Positions 1-12,875 of a DNA stretch of 64,000 nucleotides are shown here, one piece after another. Position 1 is the stretch's first letter; each line of letters opens with the position of its first letter. The DNA is from Orbilia blumenaviensis. Lineage: Eukaryota; Ascomycota; Orbiliomycetes; Orbiliales; Orbiliaceae. Below the pieces are notes generated by a model that saw only the letters and a list, made by a program, of their open reading frames with translations, did no database searches and was not told where the DNA came from. Where the stretch lies: the NCBI GenBank assembly GCA_036872755.1, contig JAVHNS010000009.1, positions 1,674,001-1,738,000 on the forward strand, read 5' to 3'. The position numbers and the translations under genes are program-made.

Positions 1-109
1 GGGAAAGGAAGGCAAATCTTTAACCGAAGCAGGCACCGGGTCAGAGATCATGTTTTTATGGGATTGGGCCAACGGCGAAAATACTCACAGGCAGGGCGGA
101 AAACAGTTC

Positions 110-133
110 TTTTTTTTTTTTTTTTTTTTTTTT
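110..133. repeat. Poly-T run (24 bp)
   Basis: An uninterrupted run of 24 T. A second run of 22 T lies at 559-580. Simple homopolymer tracts; no flanking element is recognisable. Confidence 0.9.
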
Positions 134-558
134 CCTTGGTGATATTCGGTCTTAGCTGTCTCTTCACATGGGAGGATTGAGTGTACCTTCTCATAGGGGT
201 TTGATAGTAGAGCTTACACGATGCCATCCGTCATTGCCACAGCTTTGTGTGTGTTCATTCCCGCGCCTGCGTGGTTGTGTCCTCATCGTGTGTGCCTATG
301 ATTTGAATTATCCTTAGGGGTTTAACCGTCCTTGTCTGGAACCACGATATCAGGTAAAAGAAATTGAATCCCATCGAGAAAAATTCGCCCCCGCTAGCCG
401 TTTCGGCAACCACCATGGCCATGTCAGCTTTGCCCAGTGCCCGTTCCGATGCACCACCCACCACCGAAAATGTCTTGCGCAGTCCGATTTTATTTCCACC
501 GATGTACACATACCTCCTCCCAGCTTTTTGTTTTTAAGTGAGGCCTTCTGCTTTCTGC

Positions 559-580
559 TTTTTTTTTTTTTTTTTTTTTT
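559..580. repeat. Poly-T run (22 bp)
   Basis: An uninterrupted run of 22 T in intergenic sequence with no visible associated element. Confidence 0.9.
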
Positions 581-3500
581 GGTGCACTCCGGCGGCCTTT
601 CTCATAGATTTCCCCATTGCGAAATTTCCCAGCTTTGATAGAATGGCGCCCCGGAGTTATTTTTTCCTTTCTAGCCGACTCTTGGACGCTCACGCACTTC
701 AAGATTAGTCCTGATACCAAAAACAGCATTTTATTTCTTTTCCTTTTCCTTGCATATACTCCCTGTACAATTACTGCAATTATTCCGAACGTTTCTTTCT
801 TTAGCAAAAAAAGAAGCATAGACTACGCGGTTGTGGGAACGAAAACAAGGCCTGACCCGACATATACCGATACGAGAACCATTCTGGAGCACTCCTCCGT
901 TCAGGCGAGATCGACACACTCTGCGATCCTTCCATCCGCATGATATTTTAATATAAACAAATGTACTCCAGACAGGGTGGAAACATCGTGACATGAGCCC
1001 GCCATTCGAATCGTAGTGTCCCCATTCCTGATGAACTAATCAGAAGCCGAGGTCCCACATGACGCCTCCATAATTTATAGTTCCACACTTAATGCTTCAA
1101 ATGGCGGTGAGATTGTCTGTGGAAAACCACTAACAATCGTAATCTAAAAAAGACCCTTTTTCGCTTGCATTTCACAAATAGTAGCGTAGAACATCGTTAA
1201 TCTAATTCCAGGTCACGATGATATCCACGAGTCACGCAAGGTCTGCTGTCTCTGGTGTTGACACTAATGCAGCTTTCATGTCGCAACGTGCACCTTATCG
1301 AATCGCGGAAGCTGCCGACTGCAGAAGCTTCCAGCCAGGCATGTCAGCTCCTCTCAGCTCCTGACAGTTACCCGACCGGTTGGAAAAACCGAAGAGGGGA
1401 GTTCGCTGCATGTTCTGCATTTTTGAATCCTAGCGAGCTGGTATTAAGCTGAATGGGAAGGGGGGAATTCTGGTTGATGGTGAATGAATCGATGCTATCT
1501 CTAGCTCTTCGTATTATTTTTTCCACCCCGCTAGTTTATCTGACCCCGCCTCGATTGAACTTTACTACCAGCAGTTGAAAACCTGATATCAAAAAGAGAC
1601 ACGTCTAGACATTTCATTCGCAATGAACTATCTCGATCGGATGATGCGGGAACTCCTTAGTCAACAAGCATTTGCATTACATATACAGATGAGAGCGCCC
1701 GAGTTTTCTCCCAAACCAACAGGAATAAAGGTCCGCCAGGGAGGGAGCGGGTCCGGCTTGCCTGGAGCCTGGAGCCTGTCTGTAATGGTTAGTCGTATAC
1801 TAACCTGTGAAGGCCATTCCGGGCTAAAGATCCAGCTAATTACTCGGTCGGGCTCGGGCTAAACACGGCATTACGCATCAGTTAAATAACATCTTCAGGT
1901 CGTACAAGGCTTTATTTTTTTAGGAATAAATTTTGGTAATTAGTTTCGCAGATCGAGGCTGTTTGTGCAGGTTGAAATGCCTTAAAGGTCATCGCAGTTG
2001 CCCATATCGGTAGGCTCCGGGTATTCGTTTAGGTACCTGGTGATACTTGGCTACTTGCATGCATTTCGAATTCGCTTTCCAGTTTTTGGTCAGCATAAGG
2101 CACACCCAGCGAGGGTCTGAATTTTACACTCAATCATGGTTACCCTAGCTAGTATACATACATAGGTTGTACGCTGTCTGCCGATGTCGATTTACTACGG
2201 ACCGCGTGAACCTTCGATAATCGAGAAGCCGTCGAATTGATATCTCCAAGACATACGCTTTTCATGCATCGGAGAGACAATGGGCAAAATTATGCTGCCG
2301 TCGGAATCAAAGGGCGGGAAAGCACCTATGCACTGCATTTCGAAACGACGAGAATGGGCGATTTAGCTTATCCGCTAGTGCCTACTACGGCAAAGATAAA
2401 CGATACTTTCTTTCACAATCATCCGAAACTCGTAATATAAAACCTTAAAAGACGATTACGATTTCATCCGATGTCTGAGCCACGAGCATTTGCCATCAAT
2501 GGGACATACATTCTAACTGTGGCTGTAAACTTTCTTTAATTCAAAATGTTGACGTTTAACAGCATCGGAGTGGTCTGACCGAGGTTGTGCTCTGATAAAC
2601 GTGGTTCGTTTTATGCCGTATCACATCTTCACAGCATAAATCTCGTACCACAGCTAGGGTTCTCCTCAGACCTGGAAAAAAGTCTTTGAACCCTCGGTGA
2701 GAGCCGCTTTGACCAATTTTTGAGACTCAGTTTCGAAGGTACGTGCCGGTTCAAAAACCTGGTTCAATTCGTAATTTAAACAAGCGACGTTCGCACTCCC
2801 AGTCATACAAAACGATTGGAGCAGGTGTACTCCTTCCTCCATCTACTTCTAGAACCCAGCCCACTTACCCCTCGTTCCGAGTCGGCAAGCCGGGCATAAC
2901 CCCTCCAAACTCTCATCTTTGTATATGTAGTGCGTCAGCACAACCCTGCAACAGCCAGCATCTTATCCAATATAGTAAATGCCGCATACAAAAAAAATAA
3001 TAAAAAAAATTAAACATATGCTTGAGCATGCATCACCACTACCTTTGAAAGCTTGATAAGGGCAAATATTTGCAATTTTTGGGAATGTTTACATCATGAT
3101 GCAGGACGGGACAAGTTGATAAAAATTTTCAGCTCCAAGATCTGGTAGACACGTCGCCTATCTATAGTGTCGCCGCTAGCAAGCCGCTTTTAAAGCACGA
3201 AAGGCATTGTACATATAGGTAAGGTGGGCTCGTCCGGTCGCAGGATACTACCCAGCAACTTCTAATATTGCAATGTCGAGATGGTGGGGAGATGTGTTGT
3301 CAGTCGATGGGTGGGTTGATAGTTGCGCTGCGGGACGACCTATCCAGTATCTTTTTGAAGAAATGAGGGGTAACAGAAAAGTGGCCTCGAGGATTCCGGT
3401 GGAACGGAGTTGATGAAGGACCCGAAATAGCCATGGGAATAAAAGGACGAAGTTCCGTTAGCTGCGTTTGAGTTATCATACATCGAAGTACTTTGAGGAA

Positions 3501-5403
3501 AAAACTAGGGATTAATTTTGTCGACGACACGTCCCACAGCCGGTTTACCCCGCTATCCTAGGGATGCCAGCTGGTGTACTGAGGGGCCACGACATCGAAC
3601 ATCGATATCTGCAATGGGGTCTCAGAAAACTATCCGTTGTTCTCCCTATCACGGGACGTCCGGACACGACTTCATCGTGCACGAGCCATATGTTCTTGGC
3701 TCTCGAGATTTCATGCCCCTCCACCGGAGGATATGATTCCGAAACACCTCCAGTCTTGGACTGCAGGCTGAATCCATGGTACAATCGTTGGCTCACCATT
3801 TTGAAAATGGGTTTACGCTCTCAAGATCTAATTCGGAAAACCCGCCTAAATTCTTGAAATACCAAACACCCGGGTACCTCACCGTTTTCTGGGGCATCCC
3901 TTCACTGTCGTCCGAAATCTGGGGTTAAGAGTTGACCCATATGGTTAGTGCGTGAACGGGAATCCCTTGATCCAAGAACGTATCATGAATATTCAAGCCG
4001 TGAGGCTAATCTTAAGAACTTCAATTGCCTGTGCTTCCGTCCTACATCTCCGGTTATCTGGGGTGGTCTATCCGCCTATACTGCGATAACACATCGAAGG
4101 CAAAGACAACCACTAAAATTGGACTGGAACACTTTTTGCCGATTTTAGGCATTTTTGGGATTGTAGTTAATGCAATCTTGAAGTCTAGCCGAACCCGTCA
4201 ATACTGGCTTAACAGCACTGTGGCATAGCCTCGAACTCGATATTACATCTAGCAGTACTTTGAGCCTATAGAAACACTAAATGCATCACATTTCTATTCA
4301 CGGGCAACCCTAAGCCTATCCGCCACGCATGTGGGTCTGGTAATGGAGCTGGGAGCGCTACCAGGTGGAACAGAATGCACTCGGGAGAAAATATGTGTTG
4401 AGGTGACAAAATGCAACATAGCAACTGGACTTCGGTGTAACAGCTATCTGATTGGCCCATGAGGCTCACTGCGCTCTCCGAAGGGTTCTCCGGTGTGCTG
4501 GATCGATTAGTCTGTATTCTATTGTTCCGCTATGTTCTGTTTGAACGATTTGCCACCGTTCCGCTGCATGGCTTACGAGAAAACAGGGGTGATATCTTCA
4601 TGGTTCTAGAATTATTCAACATGACTGCTTTTTCCATTCAACAGAAATGCGAATCCGAAACATTAACCATATCATTACGATACGAATTGGATTTGAAGTC
4701 AAATATTTTAGACTGGTTCCGAAGAGACACCTGTCCATGGCCATATGGGCCTGTCAGCTGTGTACGAAAATTCAGCAAACCCAAACGATTACGATATGGC
4801 ATGACTGGTATCCAACCCTAGTTTCTGGTCCGAACCCTTGCAATATGCCTGGCTTCTTAGAATTCTGAAATCTCGATTGTACCCTCCTCCACCTTCAAAC
4901 TCCGAAGTTTCCCCAACTTCCATGGCGCGATGAATCCTAAAATGACAGCGCTTAGCGGATTAGCCTGTCCCGTTCCCTGCTGGTCTCTATCATCTCCACC
5001 ATCTTTCGCCGGTCCTGGTTACATTTCTTTTTGCTGGCTGGCTGTGTGGGTTTGAGGTCGCGACATCAGACTTGTTCTGTGAGAAAGGGTGCGTGCCGGG
5101 CCCGGTTCAATTCATATAGCCGGTCGAACATATCCACTTTTGGCACCTTTCGTGTGCGCCAATGTGCGGCACAGATGGGACCGACATTGCTTTGCGGAAT
5201 AACTCCTAACAAACTATGGAGAGGTGGTCCAAGCTCCCTCTTCTGAGCCATTAGAACTGCATTTTCGCACCAAATTTGGTGGTAACGATAAGGTCGCATC
5301 CCGTATTCGCGTTGCTAAATAATCATATTTTCATCCAATCTACAAAGCATGCCCGGCTGGCTAGCTGGTAACCACGCAGACCGTGGCCGATCGACCGTCT
5401 AGG

Positions 5404-5424
5404 AAAAAAAAAAAAAAAAAAAAA
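5404..5424. repeat. Poly-A run (21 bp)
   Basis: An uninterrupted run of 21 A in the left gene-poor region. No retroposon body can be recognised next to it. Confidence 0.9.
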
Positions 5425-5762
5425 GGATCGGAGCTTAGACCACCTCCCTTACGATGACATTCCTTCCCTGGTTATGCCCGCCTCGTATACGCTTAAGCGT
5501 CATGGAATGCCCATTATGTTCGGAATCGCAGATGATTACTATTTGCAATATTTGCTATCACACCCGCTCAAAGTGCTGCCGAAACGTGAGGTGGAATATG
5601 CCGTACGACCTATAGGCTTATAATGGAACGTTATGCTGACTTCCTTACCATGGACGCCCTCACACGAGAACGTAAGAAAACATCAATGGGGATCCCAATC
5701 AATGCAGACACGGAATAGTTTTACCGTCGGCACGACGGCGCGTTTTTCCGGCTAAATTCGTA

Positions 5763-5794
<32 letters not shown>

Positions 5795-5800
5795 TTCCTT
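5763..5800. repeat. TTTC microsatellite
   Basis: Seven perfect TTTC units at 5763-5790, followed by a degenerate TTCC tail to 5800. A simple tandem repeat that could vary in length between isolates. Confidence 0.9.
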
Positions 5801-6944
5801 CGACTCTTAAACGGCATCTGAACTCGCTTTCATGCCCCCATCGGAGTTGGTAGGTGGGATAAAACGGCAAGAGAATAATGGCCCGCAGGTGCTTAGACGA
5901 GATTGCATATAATATAATACCTGTATACTAATGACTGTGAGGGTTGAGGCAACGCATCTGGCCGTTTGAGGGTGTAGTTGCGGCCAATGAGTATTTGAAG
6001 AGTAATTCAGCCAGCTTAATATCCGTAAGGCTTAGACAGAGTGGTTTTGAACGCTCAAAATCTTAACACGGGATAAACTAACACTCCCATATTCGGAGAG
6101 GTGCAGGCGCGGCATCGCAGCAGCCGTCTTGCTGGGTGGTCTGAGCCTATATTTCACCTTGATTGTTTTGGTGGCGTCTTGACTGTCAATAAGAACCTGG
6201 AGGAAGTGGAGTTGCTAGTTGGAAGTGGGTCACGGAGGATGCAAGTGGAGGCGGGGAAACGTTGATTGATGGGACGGAATGGCCGGGGTGGACATTCGAA
6301 ACAATCCTTGCAAATTCGAACTACAGTGAAGGTCATATCCTCATTCAGATATCTTGCAGATTACTTCGCTTTGACCTAGACCAGCTTCGCTTGCTGGAGG
6401 TGGGTGTGTATAGATTAGATGGGATTTATGCAGCCCCGGCTCGCCCAGGATTGCCAACTCGTTGACCTGAGTTCGAGCTCGAGCCCTCGTGCACGCCGAT
6501 TCGCACCGAAAAAGGATTCCGGTGTGGCAGTCTCCCGTCACTAGGTATCTGATCCCTCGTCCTTAGCTTCATATTGAAATTTCAGCTCAAGCAGCAGATG
6601 TCGCGCTAACGGGATACGGACGATATCGTCGAGCGTTTGCAAGTCCTTGTCAACGCTATCGCTGCTGAAAGCTAATCGTAACAAGTTGGCGGATAGAGAA
6701 TCTTTAGTGGGGGACTCTTGAAAATCGCAATTATCAAATTATATTGCTATCCTATGGTATCATAGATGTATCGGAACAGCTCCAACCAGAAAACGCCCTG
6801 AAACAATGATACTACAGTATTATGCCAACATGAACGCCGGTTCTATTCATATCTATACTTTGAAAGCAATTGATTCTAATAAAACTAAAATGGCCCTGAT
6901 AGTCGTGAATAGCACTCTAAATTTGGCGACCTTTGAGCCTTGAC

Positions 6945-9504
6945 TTATTTCTGGGTCTTTCGCCCAAGCGAATTAGAGTCAGATGCTGGAGGCCGGCCCC
7001 GAATTTCACTTTTAAAATGTGAAGAAGCGGCAGTAGGTCGAATGGCATGGGCTTTCTGTGGGGGTTCCGGGGAGGATAAGACCATGGGCGATGCATCGAA
7101 GGCGTCCCAGTTGGCCTGGCTATGACGTACTTGGGTGGACGTAAGTGCGGGGCTTCTTATCGATGATTTGTTCGAAAGTGCTGGTGAACTGCCTTGAAAA
7201 GGGTTCGCCTGTGGTACGAATGGAAGTGTTCTGGGCGGCACTCGACTTGGTGAATCTTCTTGGACCCACGAATGCTCGTCATCGTCTTCATGGAAACTGT
7301 CTTCATCTAGTGGTGTCCCGCCACGGGCTAAGCGGCTCCGGAAGTCGGCCGCTTGTCCTAGTACAGAGACAGTAGGATTGAACTCGACACCTCGACGTGG
7401 AGGGGCAGGCGTGCCAAAAGGGTCAAATCCGATTTTCTTCTTTGCTGTGGCTCGTTCTTTCCTCCGGCTTTTTTCATCGCTATAGGCGTCCGAGAGGAAC
7501 AAATTTAATAGTTCGTCGTGAACAAATAAATGTGAAGTCTGCTGGTAATTTTGAAGCCCAGTGAGCCTTAATAAACATTCAAGAAGCGATAGCGAGGATA
7601 TGTTTGGATTCGAAAGACCGGATAGGCCGCGTTGATATCCGGTTGATGGCTGTCCCGCGACTATACTTGGGTTCCGTACTGACATAACTTTCGATGTTGG
7701 TGTCGGGTTCGATATTGGCTTTACGGGAGGTGTTTCTTTCCCTCGAAGCAAGTTTGAAAACCCAGGTATCAAAGATGCTAGGCTGTAGGTTTCTTTGCAG
7801 GGCTCCTTGCTATTAGAAGCTTCGGACCCTCCACTCCCTTCGTCGTCATCATCCTCGTCATCTTCGTCACTATCTGTCGGCTCCTGCCAAAGCTCAAAGG
7901 CTAGCCATTCTTTGTCAAGGTGCTCTGGAAAGTCCCATTTTCTGGTAGGCGGTTCATGATGTATCGAAGTGTTCCCGTCAAGAGGGCTGTCGGGAAAGTG
8001 TGGGAGCGGTCCATCAGTTTCTGATAGGTCATCTTCGTCATCATCCCGTTCATAACGGCCAATTCTCGCTAATAGACGCCTTGGAGGCTCTGCTAGGGGG
8101 TTCCGCTTCAGCAGCAAGACTGGGGTCACAGAATCGATGCCAAGGAGTTTCCCAGAGTTCGTATAGAAAATTTTGGATATCTATCGAAGATGTTAGGGAC
8201 GGAGCACCGATACCAATCGAATTTCGCTCTTACCTGATGGATGGGCACGCTAAGCCGCCTCCCGGCATTCTGGACCTCGTCGTAGACCTCCCCTTCTTCC
8301 TCATGCACACGACTATCATCTAAATCTTCAATAATTCGAAGTTCATAGGCATACTCGTCTGTCTTCTCGGCGCCCCGCATGTAGTTCTCGGGTTGGTCAG
8401 CAGCCCCAAGGTCGTTATCAACCTCGCTACCCCCGTAATGCAATGGGACCCTTAATACCTTCACCTTGCATTTGTAAGCGACTTCTTGCCAGGTAAACTC
8501 GTCGACCTTTGGGCCTATGCGATGTGAATGGCCGGCGAATAGTTGATACAAGGTCAATGTGAAAGCGGTTCCGACTTGCCGTTCGTGAAACGGGTTTTGC
8601 ATATACATCTGATCCGCGATAGTGAGTATTGTGGACGCTTGGAGGAGACGGGACGGCGAGACGCTCTCAGGCATGGCCGTTGAGAGAGACGCCCCGGATG
8701 CTGTTACAGATAGTGATATCAAGGGAACGGCCTATTTGACGCCTGGTCTCAGCAAGGTCCCCATAATGCAGCCTAATGGAAGCTTACATCTTCTATCCGT
8801 TTCGTCAGATCCTTGATTTCTGCAATTATCTTTTTCGCAGTATCTTTATCATGCTGGCCTTTCCTACGAGTGGCTTTATGCTTTTCTTCGACTTCTGCTG
8901 CACTGAGGAGCTTGACCCCTAGACTTTCGATATCCTCCCTCAAGCTCTTGGTTAGGGCCATTGCCGATTCCAGTGATGTATTTCCTCGTGCTGCCCTGTT
9001 TTAATATTAGCCTCAAGAAAGGGGTACCATGCGCCAGGGAGCTTACAGGAGCTCAACAAGATCTATCGCGGGCGAGACGACCTATCCCGACTGCTTATCA
9101 GCATCAGTCCCGAGGCCTCAGTCTCGAACGCCAGCTTCAACCGACCTTAATCTTGATATCCAACCGATCCTTTAGCATCATAATTTCCGCTCGTTCGCTT
9201 CCCCTAATAGCCTGCAGAATTTAGACAGTTTCGCTATAATGTTTTATTCTAGATGCAACTAACGCGTATATACCGAGTGCATTGTCCTATCGCGAAGCTA
9301 CTGGCTACACCTATGCCAGAGCTAGAATATAATATCATCAGTCTCGAGTCCGGAAGACTATGATTAGAGCGCCAAGGGTTATTGGAGGCATACCGTATCG
9401 CAAAGGTAACTGTTTGTGATGCGATCTAAAAAAGACAGGCCCGTGTAAGCAGCTACTCATCCCGGCTTCAGTTTGTTACCCACTTTCGCTAGTAAATCAT
9501 CCAT
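6945..9504 (-). CDS. Yrb30-family RanGTP-binding protein
   Basis: An eight-exon model gives about 717 residues: 9504-9484, 9425-9394, 9321-9264, 9211-9146, 9081-9047, 8995-8788, 8731-8234 and 8180-6945. All phases agree. The joined N-terminal part carries motifs I associate with the fungal Ran-binding (Yrb30) family: TFAIRSGIGVASSFAIGQC, SPAIDLVELLAARGNTSLES, a charged helix, then SPSRLLQAST. The long C-terminal part is acidic (a D/E-rich stretch near residues 310-350) and Ser/Pro-rich, with a conserved-looking segment LLECLLRLTGLQNYQQTSHL. Family members bind Ran-GTP and modulate nucleocytoplasmic transport. The first two introns are the weakest calls: intron 1 uses a GTGGGT donor and intron 4 a GTCGGT donor. 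Family recognition comes from memory of motif order; function is by inference. Confidence 0.85.
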
Positions 9505-10232
9505 TTTAAGGGGTGGCTTGACTGTCGTGGAGTCCGCTGTACGGTTTAGTTTGCAAAGTAAGACTTATTATCTCAGAGGATTTAGTTTTAATATCGGTTT
9601 TGGAGATGGCGTTAACATAAGTAGAAGCCGAAGAGGGTTTGTTTGGTGGGTATACGGAAGACGTGTATGGCGGGGCCCAAACAAAGACGGATCCTGGCGA
9701 CGTCACGGGCATGAAACAGCTCAACGCAAAAAATGCAACAGAGGGCGAAAAGGTGCAGGTGTATCTTTCCCTGGACCCCTGGATTCGAGCTAGAAAATGT
9801 ACCACATACACGTACGTATGTGCGCTTGCATTGTATACCTACATGGCCTAATATAAATCACAAAGTGCTTATGACTAATTGTCTCAACTATTGACATATC
9901 TGCCGTACTTGAAACAGCGCCATGGAAAACGACAATCGGAAAGGACAGTGTTGGACTGGTTACGAGAATGTTTAACACAAAATAATATGAATCTATGTAC
10001 ATGAAATTAGTGACGGCCGAGGCACTGCTCTAACCGCCCGAACTCAAGAATAGAAACATATTATGTTGATTTTATTCATTACGAAGAAATACAGTCAATT
10101 TTCGGGAATTGTAAAAGGGTTCAAAGAATAAATATACCGACTGACATGATACTCCATGATCGAAGTACTAGCAGTTGTGCAAGCCAGCCGACGAGAACAG
10201 GGCAAATGAATGGGGGCGAGATTTTTTTTCTG
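9505..10232. other. Intergenic region between two minus-strand genes
   Basis: Presumed promoter of the Yrb30-like gene and 3' flank of the downstream kinase gene. I see no further gene. Short open frames here lack splice support and overlap one another on both strands. Confidence 0.5.
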
Positions 10233-11843
10233 TTAACGATCTTTCGATTTGATATTCTCGCGAAGAATTTTCTCGAGCATGGGACTGATGGTGACGTAGC
10301 GGTTGGCCTCCTTTTGAGGGAAACGGTGCCTTGTCGCCTTGACATAATCAGCCCAATTTTCAAGGAATCTAGTGAAGCGATTGACTTCGTGTTCATAGCG
10401 GAGGTAGACTCCCCAACAAGCGAATTTCCACAATCTACGAATCCAAACATATTCAACCTTGTACATAAGGTTTCGCTTGGACTCACTAAGACCTTCGTCG
10501 AATGCCGCCTTAATCCTTCGTTCATCTGTATTGAGGCGAAATTCGAAGCGGCTGCTGGGAAGCTCGTCAGAGTCACCATAGTATTCTTCCCAAACAGGAA
10601 CATTGGTAACTTGAGGTCCAGCTAGCTCCCAAAGCCAAGCACATGGGCTGCAACGAAGGACTTCGGGGAGGTATACGGTTTCATCCCAATCTATGATACC
10701 CTCAATCTCAAAATCAAGATTGTCGGGCCGACGACAAGAAGCTCCAACGATGATATTGCGGGCGAAAAAATCTGGATGGTGCAAGGCAATGTTTCCTTCA
10801 GCAGGACCTTCGAAAAATCCGCGGATCTTCATAACTTCTAAAACAGCGCGGAGCTCTTCAAAGAGATATGGATAAATCTCATCCATTGCTCGTGATTCGT
10901 TCGGGATCATGTTTCTATCCTTGGCGATAGAAATCCAGTTGTCAAACATTCGTCGCATGACGGTATAGATGGATCTGCTTGACCTGACTGGGAATTTATT
11001 GTGACGGCCAGTGATAAAGTCTTGGGTGACGACCTTGAACCCTTTGGGAACCTCTTGCATGAAGCTTTGACTTTGCGGAATGTGCCATATAGCCCCTTTG
11101 ATTTTGCCCATCTTATCACCCTTGACGTTATCGAAGCTATTGAGTTGCTCGGCGACTAGACGAGCGACTCGTTCTTTCTGCTTGAGAGTCAAGTTTCCGT
11201 AGATGTCATCGAGACGAAATCCTGGGAGCCGCTCAAGCAACATGAAAGGGACACCCATTGAATTCTCGCACGTTGAATCATAGGCGATAACAGTTGGGAC
11301 TTTGAGCCCAAACCGGGTGAGCTCGGTCAGGACAGCATAGTTGTCAGCGATCTCGGGGTCGGGTTTTCCGTAGGTAGGCCAGCGGCAGGCGCGAAAAACG
11401 GCCCTGACTTCAGTATCCTCTTCTTGGGCCCGAAAGAAGACTTTCCCGTTGATTTTGCACTCCATACCTGCGGGCCAGTCGAGACGGATGCCAGCAACGC
11501 GATTGTTGCCTCCACCTTTCATTCGACCGACCATGGTAAGATGGACTTTGTTTGGGATAATTCCAGCGATGAGCTTGAAAAGTTTTGGCTGGAAAGCCTT
11601 AAATGATTCTTGCCCATAATAATTGGTAGATGAAGTGGAGGCTGTTTCAATAGTAGGAAGGATATCATCTTCAGTGATGTTTTGGTCGTCTTTGTGTTCG
11701 ACGGTGTTCAGCCACTGTAGAACTAGCGTCACGTCCTCAACCGGCGGGAGATTTGGCTGAAGCTCTCTGGCGTTTTTGTACCTTTCAGTGATGCGTTCGA
11801 GGGAGGTAGGGTCGGGTTGCCCTTGAGTAGATGGGTCTGCCAT
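10233..11843 (-). CDS. APH-fold phosphotransferase (aminoglycoside phosphotransferase family)
   Basis: A single-exon frame of 536 residues opening with ATG at 11843. The kinase-like APH fold is indicated by an N-lobe segment with FRACRWPTYGKPDPEIADNY followed by a hinge-like segment (PFMLLERLPGFRLDD). The catalytic loop is LHHPDFFARNIIV near residue 355, where the family usually has HGD-x4-N. The metal-binding IDWDE lies near residue 385. Fungal genomes carry many such proteins; most do not confer antibiotic resistance, and their substrates are unknown small molecules or proteins. HPD in place of HGD keeps the catalytic Asp and the Asn four residues on. No signal peptide or membrane segment is visible, so it is probably cytosolic. 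The substrate cannot be read from the sequence. Confidence 0.85.
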   Translation of the reverse strand: MADPSTQGQPDPTSLERITERYKNARELQPNLPPVEDVTLVLQWLNTVEHKDDQNITEDDILPTIETASTSSTNYYGQESFKAFQPKLFKLIAGIIPNKVHLTMVGRMKGGGNNRVAGIRLDWPAGMECKINGKVFFRAQEEDTEVRAVFRACRWPTYGKPDPEIADNYAVLTELTRFGLKVPTVIAYDSTCENSMGVPFMLLERLPGFRLDDIYGNLTLKQKERVARLVAEQLNSFDNVKGDKMGKIKGAIWHIPQSQSFMQEVPKGFKVVTQDFITGRHNKFPVRSSRSIYTVMRRMFDNWISIAKDRNMIPNESRAMDEIYPYLFEELRAVLEVMKIRGFFEGPAEGNIALHHPDFFARNIIVGASCRRPDNLDFEIEGIIDWDETVYLPEVLRCSPCAWLWELAGPQVTNVPVWEEYYGDSDELPSSRFEFRLNTDERRIKAAFDEGLSESKRNLMYKVEYVWIRRLWKFACWGVYLRYEHEVNRFTRFLENWADYVKATRHRFPQKEANRYVTISPMLEKILRENIKSKDR

Positions 11844-12840
11844 TGTGGAGATGGTGGTGGTTTGATTGTCGATGAATGTCGCGTCAGCCTATGCGTCTAT
11901 GAGGGTCTCGAAGTTGGGAAGGGCAGAAGCTTTGTTGTGCGATGGTTGAGCAGGATGGGTGGAAGTTAAATGTTATCGACTTCGAACCATATAATCCCTT
12001 GGGATGACCTCTCGCATCGCAAGAAGCTGAGTGTGTGCATCGATATGCATCGCGCGAGCACCCAGACCCCTTGCCTCCAGTGCCTGGGTTCGAGGCTATA
12101 GAAAACTTAGAGATGGCCTTGAACCGACCCGTAGCTTGGACTACATATGCGGATACTAGCTACTGCCAACTGCGTTAAATGTTTCTTCATATCCAATTTA
12201 TTCCTATAGCGCCTAGTCTCGCGAGTATACTAGAAGTTTCAAAGCGCTTCGAAGATAAAATGAATGCGAATATGTGAAAACATTTTATGCAAAAAAGATA
12301 CTACGTAGTAACGTGCCTAAACTAGGTATATATAGGTATATATATAGTATTCTAAGATTCACTGCGCACAGCCATGTAAATACATATCCACGGTGTGAAA
12401 ACGACCCATACTATTCAGTATAGGCGTCCAATCATAGATATGGCCACCAAATCAATAGCTAGCGTATGTGTGCGCTATCCCTAATCAGGTTCTACGCTTA
12501 ACTACTATCTAGGCTTGGGAGCTACCTTTAGATTGACCCTAAATTCCCTATCTTATCAACGATAGCCTTTTAAGACACATCGGATCATGTCAAAGCGTTT
12601 GTTTAGGCACATAACAAGTCTCTTCTAGTCACCTAATCTTACTCATTTTATTCCTATATATTATGATTCAAAGGTGATGCTGACCCAAGAAGAAGAAAGA
12701 AAGATGTAAGAGCCACAGAATGAAAAGTAGGTCGTGAAAGGCGAAACTTAAGGTGGTTAGTATAACTGTCGTTATCGGCCCAACTGCAAATGGAGCCATG
12801 GCAGTCGACCTTGGCGTGTAAAGTGGATTCGGGACCTATG

Positions 12841-12875
12841 TGGTCTCGTAAACCAGCCTCAACGAAGCAGAACAC
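12841..12875 (-). repeat. Dispersed 35 bp block, copy 1
   Basis: On the minus strand this block matches 33349-33383 (plus strand) with one mismatch in 35. In both places it sits in an open frame and reads VFC(F/S)VEAGLRDH. Similarity is not obvious on either side. It may be the conserved core of a degraded gene or element. Confidence 0.7.

Larger units (their letters stand above)
1..6944. other. Left gene-poor region
   Basis: I see no gene I can support in this stretch. Short open frames occur on both strands, but none has a recognisable domain, a convincing start plus splice structure, or continuity with a neighbour. The stretch holds two T runs, one A run and a TTTC microsatellite, listed separately. 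It may contain distal flanking sequence of a gene lying left of the window. Confidence 0.5.

Noticed and set aside
255..509. Minus-strand frame of 84 codons with a protein-like start
   Set aside because: It has no ATG and no convincing upstream exon; adjacent sequence is homopolymer-rich.
4459..4821. A 120-codon frame starting with ATG in the left gene-poor region
   Set aside because: No motif, no signal peptide, no splice structure, and a second register is open across the same stretch.
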